Source: JAUNKE01 sp041853585
GTDB lineage: Bacteria > Bacillota > Clostridia > Peptostreptococcales > Filifactoraceae
Reading direction: 5' to 3'
Length of the DNA: 29,199 nucleotides
NCBI GenBank assembly: GCA_041853585.1
Contig: JBGZSM010000009.1
Location: forward strand, 1-29,199
Under the pieces are notes generated by a model. It was not told where the DNA came from and made no database searches. It worked only from the letters and a program-made list of their open reading frames with translations. The translations under genes were made by a program, and so were the position numbers. Shown here piece after piece: positions 1 through 6,946 of this stretch. Numbering within the stretch: position 1 is the first letter of the stretch; each line of letters opens with the position of its first letter.

Positions 1-1335
1 ACGATATCGCCAAGCAAAACAACAGGACTGCAAAAAGGTGCTAGCGAAATTGTAATAACGCATACGGGAACACAGACAAGCCACCGAATTCCGATTACGG
101 TCGGCGATGCCAAAGTTAATAACCTATCTATTGAAGGAAACTTTAAGAAAAATTATGCCGCAGGCGAGCGACTGGATTTCGGCAATGCCAAACTGGTAAT
201 TCGTAAAACCGACGGCAGCCAAGAAAAAGTATTGCTCAATGCGTTATCGAATGAGTACACGATATCGCCAAGCAAAACAATCGGACTGCAAAAAGGTGCT
301 AGCGAAATTGTAATAACGCATACGGGAACACAGACGAGCCATCGAATTCCGATTACGGTAGGCGATGCGAAAGTCAATAACCTATCTATTGAAGGAGATT
401 TTAAGAAAAGTTATGCCGCCGGTGAGCGATTGGACTTCGGCAATGCCAAATTGGTAATTCGTAAAACTGATGGAAGCGAAGAAAAAGTATCACTGAACAA
501 TTTGCCAAGTGAATTTACTATCACGCCAAACAAAACGGCAGGTCTTCAAAAAAGCGATAGAGAAATTGTAATAACGCATAAGGGAACACAGACGAGCCAC
601 CGAATTCCGATTATGGTAGGCGATGCGAAGGTCAATAACCTATCTATTGAAGGAGATTTTAAGAAAAATTATGCCGCAGGAGAGCAACTCGATTTCGGCA
701 ATGCCAAATTGGTAATTCGTAAAACTGATGCAAGCGAAGAAAAAATTTCGCTGAACAATTTGCCGAGTGAATTTACCATCACACCGAGCAAAACGGCAGG
801 ACTTCAAAAAAGCGTTAGAGAAATTGTAATAACGCATACGGGAACACAGACAAGCCACCGAATTTCGATTACGGTCGGCGATGCCAAAGTCAATAACTTA
901 TCTATTGAAGGAACCGTCAGAACAGAATATGCTGCAGGCGAGCGACTGGATTTTGGCAATACCAAACTGGTAATTCGTAAAACTGATGGAAGCGAAGAAA
1001 AAGTATCACTGAACAATTTGCCGAGTGAATTTACTATCACACCGAGCAAAACAGCAGGACTGCAAAAAATCGTTAGAGAAATTGTAATTACCCATACGGA
1101 AACACAGACGAGCCACCGAATTCCGATTACGGTCGGAGATGCGAAAGTTAATAACCTATCTATTGAAGGAGATTTTAAGAAAAATTATGCAGCGGGCGAG
1201 CGACTGGACTTCGGCAATGCCAAACTGGTAATTCAAAAAACCGATGGAAGCGAAGAAAAAGTATCACTGAACAATTTTCCAAGTGAATTTACTATCACGC
1301 CAAACAAAAACGGCAAGACTGCAAAAAAGCGATAG
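1..1335 (+). CDS. Surface protein, N-terminal-side fragment with 86-aa tandem repeats (5' end outside window, frame broken)
   Basis: Frame 1 is open from the first base, so the true start lies upstream of the window. The protein here is almost only tandem 86-residue repeats, each carrying the recurring blocks AKVNNLSIEG, YAAGERLDFGNAKLVIRKTD and EIVITHTGTQTSHRIPITVGD. The alternation of short beta-like blocks and the pattern YxxGxxLDxxxxKLVIxxxDGS resemble bacterial Ig-like group 3 type domains of cell-surface proteins (family assignment is inference). Frame 1 ends at a TAG at 1333-1335, inside a sixth repeat. Compared with the other copies there is one extra A in the run at 1306-1310, and the same repeat continues in frame 2. 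It and the next entry are therefore best read as one gene, roughly 1-3916, carrying a +1 frameshift. An internal methionine in frame lies at 232, but nothing suggests it is used. Confidence 0.75.
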   Translation, partial: TISPSKTTGLQKGASEIVITHTGTQTSHRIPITVGDAKVNNLSIEGNFKKNYAAGERLDFGNAKLVIRKTDGSQEKVLLNALSNEYTISPSKTIGLQKGASEIVITHTGTQTSHRIPITVGDAKVNNLSIEGDFKKSYAAGERLDFGNAKLVIRKTDGSEEKVSLNNLPSEFTITPNKTAGLQKSDREIVITHKGTQTSHRIPIMVGDAKVNNLSIEGDFKKNYAAGEQLDFGNAKLVIRKTDASEEKISLNNLPSEFTITPSKTAGLQKSVREIVITHTGTQTSHRISITVGDAKVNNLSIEGTVRTEYAAGERLDFGNTKLVIRKTDGSEEKVSLNNLPSEFTITPSKTAGLQKIVREIVITHTETQTSHRIPITVGDAKVNNLSIEGDFKKNYAAGERLDFGNAKLVIQKTDGSEEKVSLNNFPSEFTITPNKNGKTAKKR

Positions 1336-1416
1336 CGAAATTGTAATTACCCATACGGAAACACAGACAAGCCACCGAATTCCAATTACGGTCGGCTCTG
1401 CCAAACCGATACAGCT
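1..1416 (+). repeat. 258-bp tandem repeat, five full copies plus a partial sixth
   Basis: Copies begin at 1, 259, 517, 775, 1033 and 1291, an exact 258-bp period (86 codons), with only scattered substitutions between copies. The array continues beyond the left edge of the window. Copy number could vary by recombination, and such arrays are also prone to assembly collapse. Confidence 0.95.
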
Positions 1417-3916
1417 TTTGTTAAGTCCACCGATAAAGAGAGCATACGACAAGGGAGATATCTTTATTCCGGACGGAATGATGGCGACCATTAAAAAGAC
1501 GGATGGCAGCAGTATTCAGCTGATTCCTTTTTCGGAGTTTGGCGCTCATCATTTGGAACTTGTAACACCGGTTGCAGGAGCTAAACTGATGCAAGAAGGG
1601 CAGCAGCGAGTTCTTGTACGCTATCAGAAAAATGGAGAAAGTCTTGAAGGCGAAACGACGATTGAGGTTGGAGCCGCACAGCTCAGAGATATCGAATTGC
1701 GTCCACCGACAAAACAGAATTATGTTGAAGGACAGACACTTTCTCAAGAGGGCATGGAGATCAAATTGAAATGGTCGGACAGAGAGGAGATTGTACCTTT
1801 AGATGAACTTGCAAATTATGGACTAGAAATGACACCGAGTTTCGGAACTCCTTTAACTGTATCGAATAACAAAATCGAAATTCGACATACGGATAGCGGA
1901 AAAAGGAAAGAGCATACCCTTACGGTCGTTCCGATAAGTGTAACCGGTCTGACAGCCAATGAGATTAAAAAAGACTATGTAGAGAATAATTTGCTCAACT
2001 TAAGTAATTTGATTGTTACTTTGCACAAGAATAATGGAACACAGGAACAAGTGAATTATGCTGACTTTGCTAAGTACAATTTATCCGTAAATCCGGAGCA
2101 TGAAACGAAATTAACGACGGCAAATAGCGAAATTATAATCAGTCATGTGGATTCCAATCAGACCGTGAGCATTCCGATTCAGGTTGAAAAAGCAGAAGAT
2201 AAAGTGACATTGAAATTGAAAAGCGGATTTCCGGAAGAGTTTAACCCTAAAGGATTCTTGGTGTTGGATATATTGAGTATCGTGAGGACTGTAAACAATG
2301 CCGATGAAGAAATTATTGATTTTAAGGACTTTGATATAAAAGGAATTAAAACCAGTCATACAAATTCCATACCGTTGGAGAAAGATTTCAACTTGGTTAT
2401 CACGGATATTGATTCGGGAGCGACCCTGGAATTGCCTGTCAATTTATACTGGGGAATCCGATATCTGCCGGGAGATGGAAGTGGTGAAGAAGTGAATCTT
2501 AATCAAAAATACAATGGAGAAGAATCATTGAGCATCATATTGCCGAATAGTGATTTTGAAAACAGCGATCCGACAATAAGGCCTTTTGTTGCGCCGCAGG
2601 GGAAAGAATTTGACGGGTGGAAAATAGAGGCCGAAAAAAATTCAAAACCTACAGATCCTAAAATTTATAAAGAGGGCGAAGAATATGTTGTGAAGGACAA
2701 AGTGGTTTTCGTGGCGCAGTGGAAAGATATAGAAAAAGCGCCTGAAATTATCTCTCCGGTAGAACCGAATAATTCGCAAGCGTTGCCGCCGTCACAAAAC
2801 AATCCGAATGGAAACTCGGGCGACGGCAATGATGGTAAAGGAAAAGGAAATGGCGGTGATGGCGACGGAGATGGTGATGGTGACGAAAATAAAACCGATG
2901 AAAATTCGTCCCCGAAACCGAACATCAATACCGGTGGGGAAGCTGACGGAAACAAAGACGGACAGAATACGAATCCGCCGAATAATTCAGGACAAACGGA
3001 AGACGGTTCATCAACAACCAATAATCCGAATCCGCCAACCAATTCGGGAGATAGCTCGCAAGGAGCAGGCGAATCGGGAGCAGTGGGGGTAACTCCGGAC
3101 AGCTCATCGAGTGGAAGCTCGGCACCGCCAACTTCGACAACAAAACCGAAAGAAAATGTGGAAGATAAAAAGGTTGAATCGACGGACACGCAAACAGGAG
3201 AAACAAATTCCACAACGAAAGAAAATCAATCCAAAGACTCTAAAAAAGAAACTGAGTCTGCTAATCAAAACCCAAGTGCCTCGACGGATAATGCGATGGC
3301 AGAGGATGACGCTCAGCGACAAATATTGGAGCAAATCGAACGCCAAAGAGAAGAACGACAGTTTGAAAACCAAAATTATTCTTATATCGGGGAGCAACCG
3401 AAAAGCGAAGCGATTCCAAAATCTGTACCTGAAAATCCGAATCTGATGAACAAAACCGGTGAAGAAACGGTAAAAAATCCGTCTTCACAAGAGCAATTCA
3501 ATTTAGGGAAATTGTTAGCCGAGCTGAGAATCGGGGAAAGGGAATATCGACAGCTTGAGAATGATGTATTGGTTACAAAAGTGATGGATGTTCCGCCGAT
3601 GATTCATGAAAATCGAACGATGTTGCCGGCACGAGTGGTGGCGGAGTTATTGAATATTAATGTCGATTTTGACGATGCAAGCAAAACGGCATACTTCCGA
3701 TATGATGGCAATCTTATCGAATTGGCTTTGGGACAGCAGCGTATGAAGATCAACGGGGAAGAAAAAATGCTGACAGCTGATGTTTTGAATGTTCAGGGAC
3801 GAGTGTTGATGCCGATAACGGATGTTCAAAGAGCACTTGTCGACTTGGGACTTCATGTGGATGTCAACTGGGAGCATTTTGCGAAAGAAGTACAGGTAAT
3901 CGATAAGGATAAATAA
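1283..3916 (+). CDS. Surface protein, C-terminal-side fragment: Ig-like repeats, InlB-B/SHIRT-like module, acidic linker, stalk-type C-terminal domain
   Basis: This is the frame-2 continuation of the repeat protein. The GTG at 1283 lies inside the upstream coding repeat and has no ribosome binding site, so it is not a credible start. From about 1311 the frame finishes repeat six and then runs through three or four diverged repeats of about 85-90 residues (PPIKRAYDKGD, PPTKQNYVEGQTL, EIKKDYVENNLLNLS). At about 2449-2730 there is a YLPGDGSGEE...GKEFDGWK...VVFVAQWK module like InlB B-repeat/SHIRT domains. Positions 2740-3530 encode a Pro/Asn/Gly/Asp/Ser-rich low-complexity linker with a (GD)n stretch. 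About 3566-3907 encodes a domain resembling the copper amine oxidase N-terminal ('stalk') family (PPMIHENRTMLPARVVAELL, then GRVLMPITDV). No LPXTG motif or C-terminal membrane segment is visible, so surface attachment would have to use another route. Confidence 0.8.
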   Translation: MNLLSRQTKTARLQKSDSEIVITHTETQTSHRIPITVGSAKPIQLLLSPPIKRAYDKGDIFIPDGMMATIKKTDGSSIQLIPFSEFGAHHLELVTPVAGAKLMQEGQQRVLVRYQKNGESLEGETTIEVGAAQLRDIELRPPTKQNYVEGQTLSQEGMEIKLKWSDREEIVPLDELANYGLEMTPSFGTPLTVSNNKIEIRHTDSGKRKEHTLTVVPISVTGLTANEIKKDYVENNLLNLSNLIVTLHKNNGTQEQVNYADFAKYNLSVNPEHETKLTTANSEIIISHVDSNQTVSIPIQVEKAEDKVTLKLKSGFPEEFNPKGFLVLDILSIVRTVNNADEEIIDFKDFDIKGIKTSHTNSIPLEKDFNLVITDIDSGATLELPVNLYWGIRYLPGDGSGEEVNLNQKYNGEESLSIILPNSDFENSDPTIRPFVAPQGKEFDGWKIEAEKNSKPTDPKIYKEGEEYVVKDKVVFVAQWKDIEKAPEIISPVEPNNSQALPPSQNNPNGNSGDGNDGKGKGNGGDGDGDGDGDENKTDENSSPKPNINTGGEADGNKDGQNTNPPNNSGQTEDGSSTTNNPNPPTNSGDSSQGAGESGAVGVTPDSSSSGSSAPPTSTTKPKENVEDKKVESTDTQTGETNSTTKENQSKDSKKETESANQNPSASTDNAMAEDDAQRQILEQIERQREERQFENQNYSYIGEQPKSEAIPKSVPENPNLMNKTGEETVKNPSSQEQFNLGKLLAELRIGEREYRQLENDVLVTKVMDVPPMIHENRTMLPARVVAELLNINVDFDDASKTAYFRYDGNLIELALGQQRMKINGEEKMLTADVLNVQGRVLMPITDVQRALVDLGLHVDVNWEHFAKEVQVIDKDK

Positions 3917-3922
3917 AAAATA

Positions 3923-3963
3923 AAAAAACTGACCTTTGTGATTTGAATAAAGGTCAGTTTTTT
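3923..3963 (+). terminator. Intrinsic terminator of the surface protein gene
   Basis: Perfect 15-bp stem (3923-3937 with 3949-3963; core ACTGACCTTT/AAAGGTCAGT) starting 7 bp after the stop codon, with an 11-base loop and a T-run that forms the 3' arm. The A-run on the other arm means it could also act on the minus strand. Confidence 0.9.
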
Positions 3964-4192
3964 GAGATCGAAAATCCAGAATGGAAAATCCAAAAATGAA
4001 AAACTGAATTCAGAATTGTGCTGAATATTTATGTTAAAAATCCAAATCGAGATTTTAAAAATCGATTTGTAAATTTGAAATCGGATTTTAAAAATTGAAT
4101 TTCAAAATGAAAATCCAAATTTCAAATCATCGATTTCAAATTGAGAATTCAAAAATAGAAGTGGAATTTAAAATTCAAATAATACAGAAATC
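3964..4192. repeat. AT-rich intergenic stretch of imperfect AAATC/GATTT words
   Basis: No gene is visible. The stretch between the two convergent terminators is built from many short degenerate words such as GAAAATCCA (several copies), AAATCGATTT and AATTTCAAA in both orientations. A similar texture occurs at about 26262-26420. It may be a decayed repeat family or simple low-complexity drift. Confidence 0.5.
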
Positions 4193-4241
4193 AAAAAAGC
4201 AATTTCGAAAATATTGGAAATCCAATGTCGAAATTGCTTTT
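4193..4241 (-). terminator. Intrinsic terminator of the FabK-like gene
   Basis: Read on the minus strand, a 14-bp stem (4228-4241 with 4195-4208; AAAAGCAATTTCGA) carries an inner ATTGGA/TCCAAT stem and is followed by a six-T tract (complement of 4193-4198). It starts 27 bp downstream of the stop codon. Confidence 0.9.
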
Positions 4242-4267
4242 ACATATCCTAAAGCGTCATCTTAAAT

Positions 4268-5206
4268 TTAGAACAAAGCGCCTGCATCCCGATATGCTTT
4301 TTGTGCATCGGCAACGATGTTTTGAATAATTTTTTCAACGCTGTCCAGCGATTTGATAACGGAAAGACTTTGTCCCGCTTGAACAAATCCCCACTCAACA
4401 TCGCCTTCGTAAGGTGCTTTTCTGCTTGTGCCGACCACGAGCTTCGTCAATTCTTCACGAGGTGCACATGCTTTTTCGAGCTCCTTATATTTTTCAGTCA
4501 TTGCGTTTTTCAAACCACGCACCATATTGTTCGTGATATAACCGGTAATTGCGGTGTCGGTGTCGCCGGCATTGATGATTGCATTTTTCGCATTGATATG
4601 AGCGGCGCATTCCTCCGATGCGTAGAAACGAGTACCCATTTGGATTCCGGATGCGCCCATCAAAAGCGCCGCGGCCAATCCGCGACCGTCGGCGAAACCT
4701 CCTGCGGTAATAACCGGAATATCCACTTCGGGAATGACCTGCGTCATCAGTGCCATCGTTGTGAGCACGCCGATGTGACCGCCGGCTTCCATTCCTTCGA
4801 TAACGAGCGCATCGGCACCGTTGTCCTGAACTCTTTTTGCCAATTTCAAATTCGGCACGACGGGTACGACTTTGATGCCTGCGTCTTTGAGCATCGCCAT
4901 ATACGGAACCGGATTGCCCGCGCCCAATGTGACGACCGCCGGTTTTTCTTTTATAATGACATCGATGATTTCATCTTTGGCAGCGTCCATCAAAACGACA
5001 TTAACGCCGAAAGGTTTGTCGGTAAGCGTTCTCGCTTTTCTGATTTCTTCTTCGACCCATTGTGGAGTTTGGCTCGCGGTCGCAATCGTGCCCAGTCCAC
5101 CGGCGTTGGAAACTGCAGCGGCAAGTTTGGCTTCGGACACCCATGCCATTGCTCCCTGAATGATTGGATATTTTATTCCCAGTGACTCGGTTAATTTTGT
5201 TTTCAT
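4268..5206 (-). CDS. FabK-like enoyl-ACP reductase II / nitronate monooxygenase family FMN protein (312 aa)
   Basis: This is an FMN-binding TIM-barrel protein of the 2-nitropropane dioxygenase family. The start was set at the ATG at 5206, which has AAGGAGAT five bases upstream; an in-frame ATG 48 bases further upstream has no such site. Visible motifs are YPIIQGAMAWVS at 13-24, NAGGLG at 34-39, KPFGVN at 64-69, GAGNP at 95-99 and EGMEAGGHIG at 137-146. His144 falls where streptococcal FabK has its conserved His144, and overall length and motif order match FabK (about 320 aa). If it is FabK it performs the NAD(P)H-dependent last step of fatty-acid elongation in the cytoplasm. It stands alone, without other fab genes. 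The general annotation would be nitronate monooxygenase, and the sequence alone does not fully separate the two. An extended -10 promoter and a palindrome lie upstream. Confidence 0.85.
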   Translation of the reverse strand: MKTKLTESLGIKYPIIQGAMAWVSEAKLAAAVSNAGGLGTIATASQTPQWVEEEIRKARTLTDKPFGVNVVLMDAAKDEIIDVIIKEKPAVVTLGAGNPVPYMAMLKDAGIKVVPVVPNLKLAKRVQDNGADALVIEGMEAGGHIGVLTTMALMTQVIPEVDIPVITAGGFADGRGLAAALLMGASGIQMGTRFYASEECAAHINAKNAIINAGDTDTAITGYITNNMVRGLKNAMTEKYKELEKACAPREELTKLVVGTSRKAPYEGDVEWGFVQAGQSLSVIKSLDSVEKIIQNIVADAQKAYRDAGALF

Positions 5207-5233
5207 ATATATCTCCTTAAAATTGTAGATGGT

Positions 5234-5250
5234 AGTTTCAACTTGAAACT
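5234..5250 (-). promoter_or_regulatory. Candidate operator, 7-3-7 palindrome in the fabK-like leader
   Basis: AGTTTCA-ACT-TGAAACT is a perfect inverted repeat between the predicted -10 element and the ribosome binding site, a place where a repressor could block transcription. Its 17-bp size is like sites of MarR-family FabT regulators, but the sequence is not the known FabT box, so the regulator is unknown. Confidence 0.4.
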
Positions 5251-5265
5251 TCATTCGTTTTTTGT

Positions 5266-5274
5266 ATTATATCA
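5266..5274 (-). promoter_or_regulatory. Extended -10 promoter of the fabK-like gene
   Basis: On the minus strand TGATATAAT matches an extended -10 element (TGnTATAAT), about 60 bases upstream of the chosen start. No good -35 at standard spacing, which extended -10 promoters do not require. Confidence 0.6.
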
Positions 5275-5379
5275 CAAGTTGAAGTAATTCAAACCTTTGT
5301 TGGTACATGTTCTAAAAATATTTTTAAAAGGAAGTTTTTGTTGCGATTGAATTTTCCGAAAAGAATTTGGGACAATCTG

Positions 5380-5388
5380 TGATATAAT
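5380..5388 (+). promoter_or_regulatory. Extended -10 promoter of brnQ
   Basis: TGATATAAT, an exact extended -10 element, lies 70 bases upstream of the brnQ start. It is the same nine bases as the divergent promoter at 5266-5274. Confidence 0.6.
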
Positions 5389-5457
5389 ATGAAGAATATC
5401 TATTGACAATCAGTTTGAACTTTTAGAGACAGCTTTAGGTTTGAGTTAGGAGATGAG

Positions 5458-6801
5458 ATGGAAATCAAAAGAAAAGATATTATGATATGCGGCTTTGCGT
5501 TATTTGCAATCTTTTTCGGTGCCGGAAATTTAATTTTTCCTCCGTATCTCGGAGTGATGGCGGGCGATAGATGGTATGTTGCAATGTTGGCATTCATTTT
5601 ATCCGACCCTTTGCTGCCGATTTTGGGTGTGATTGTTACGGCGAGCTTGGGCGGTCGAGCGGACGATCTCGGCAAAAGAGTGAGTCCCAAGTTTTCCAAA
5701 ACCATCGGTATGATTGCGATTTTAGTTATCGGTCCGCTTTTTGCGATTCCAAGAACGGGTGCGACGACGCATGAGATTTTTGTAAAACCTCTTTTCGCCA
5801 ATGTGCCGATTTGGCTTACTTGTTTGGTGTTTTTCGGTTTGACTCTCTACATTACTTTTAATCCGGGGAAAGTGATTGACTTTATCGGAAAATACTTAAC
5901 ACCTTTGTTGCTTCTTTTGTTAGGATTGATTGTGGTTGTGTCGATTGTGAATCCGCCTTTTGAAAAAACGACGACGGCGGTGCCCGGTCTTTTTATGAGA
6001 GGATTTTCGGAAGGCTATCAGACGATGGATGCACTCAGTGCGGCGCTCATGACGGGAATTGTGATTTCGGATTTGGCGCGTCGCGGATATAAAGACAAAG
6101 CGGTGCAATTTAGAGCAAGTATTTTGGTAGGAATGGTTGCTTTTATACTTCTGGCGCTGGTGTATGGCGGGTTGACCTATGCGGGTGCAACGGTCGGTGC
6201 AAAGTATAATGTGCATGTTAACGGAAAAATCGATGTGGAGCGAACCGTCTTGCTCATCGACATGGTGGAAATGCTTTTGGGCAATTTTGGAAAGATTTTA
6301 ATGGGTGTGGCGACGGCGCTGGCTTGTTTGACGACCTCGACGGGGCTCGTATCGATGTGCGGAAATTATTTTGAGACGATTTCGAATGGAAAAATGGAGT
6401 ACAAATACATTGCCTATGTGTGTATCGCGGTTTCTTTCGTGATATCGCAAGTGGGCGTGGATCGTTTGATTTCAATCGCGGTTCCAATTTTGTCGGCGAT
6501 TTATCCGGTGATTATCGTTTTGATTTTTATGTCCATCTTCGATAAAAAAATCAAGTACAACTGGACCTATACGGGTGCGGTAATAGGAACCTTTTTCGTG
6601 TCGTTGACGCAGAGCCTCCACATGATTTTGGAATCGAGAAATATTTTCCGTCTGCAAGGAATAGTCGATATGATAAAGGCTTTGCCACTTGGTCAATACG
6701 GTTTTGAATGGTTTGTTCCGGCGATGGCGGGCGCGATGATTTTTACAATGCTAAGCATAGCGACACAAAAAGGAAAAGTGCTCGGCGACGCCTTGGAATA
6801 A
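5458..6801 (+). CDS. brnQ: Branched-chain amino acid carrier BrnQ (447 aa)
   Basis: This is an integral membrane symporter of the LIVCS family that imports leucine, isoleucine and valine with Na+ or H+. The N-terminal signature FGAGNLIFPP is at residues 20-29, and the next segments (SDPLLPILGVIVTASLGG; IGPLFAIPRTGATTHEI) are typical of BrnQ. Length (447 aa) and about twelve hydrophobic segments fit the family. The ATG has AGGAG a few bases upstream. It is monocistronic, with its own extended -10 promoter and a terminator 20 bases after the stop. No regulator is adjacent; the downstream kinase has its own promoter. Confidence 0.93.
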   Translation: MEIKRKDIMICGFALFAIFFGAGNLIFPPYLGVMAGDRWYVAMLAFILSDPLLPILGVIVTASLGGRADDLGKRVSPKFSKTIGMIAILVIGPLFAIPRTGATTHEIFVKPLFANVPIWLTCLVFFGLTLYITFNPGKVIDFIGKYLTPLLLLLLGLIVVVSIVNPPFEKTTTAVPGLFMRGFSEGYQTMDALSAALMTGIVISDLARRGYKDKAVQFRASILVGMVAFILLALVYGGLTYAGATVGAKYNVHVNGKIDVERTVLLIDMVEMLLGNFGKILMGVATALACLTTSTGLVSMCGNYFETISNGKMEYKYIAYVCIAVSFVISQVGVDRLISIAVPILSAIYPVIIVLIFMSIFDKKIKYNWTYTGAVIGTFFVSLTQSLHMILESRNIFRLQGIVDMIKALPLGQYGFEWFVPAMAGAMIFTMLSIATQKGKVLGDALE

Positions 6802-6820
6802 GTTGATAAATTAAATTGTA

Positions 6821-6860
6821 AAATGCTTTCTCAATTTTTGGGAGAGCATTTGTTTTTATT
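6821..6860 (+). terminator. Intrinsic terminator of brnQ
   Basis: Stem AAATGCTTTCTC (6821-6832) pairs with the arm ending at 6851 (GAGAGCATTT) with two G-T wobbles, followed by a TTTTTATTTTT tract. Confidence 0.85.
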
Positions 6861-6903
6861 TTTGAAACAATTTAGCTGAATTGAGATTTTTCTTCCTTTT
6901 TTA

Positions 6904-6912
6904 TGCTATAAT
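6904..6912 (+). promoter_or_regulatory. Extended -10 promoter of the histidine kinase/NtrC-type pair
   Basis: TGCTATAAT is an exact extended -10 element 35 bases upstream of the ATG at 6947. It lies downstream of an alternative in-frame start at 6881, which argues against that longer reading. Confidence 0.65.
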
Positions 6913-6946
6913 AATGTCGTATATAAAATTGATTTTGAGGTTGCTT

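Noticed and set aside
1305..1311. Programmed ribosomal frameshifting at the A-run in the surface protein
   Set aside because: Restoring the frame needs +1, the run is only five A, and no stimulatory structure or rare codon is evident; a simple indel is more likely.
2665..3213. Open frame on the minus strand opposite the low-complexity linker
   Set aside because: Its Pro/Ser/Phe-rich translation is the mirror of the acidic low-complexity coding strand; no start signals.
4301..5185. A 294-codon open frame on the plus strand opposite the FabK-like gene
   Set aside because: Cys/His/Phe-rich translation with no domain, no ribosome binding site, and fully antisense to a clearly recognised gene.
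6881..6946. N-terminal extension of the dCache kinase
   Set aside because: The extended -10 promoter at 6904-6912 lies inside it, so the extension would not be transcribed from that promoter.
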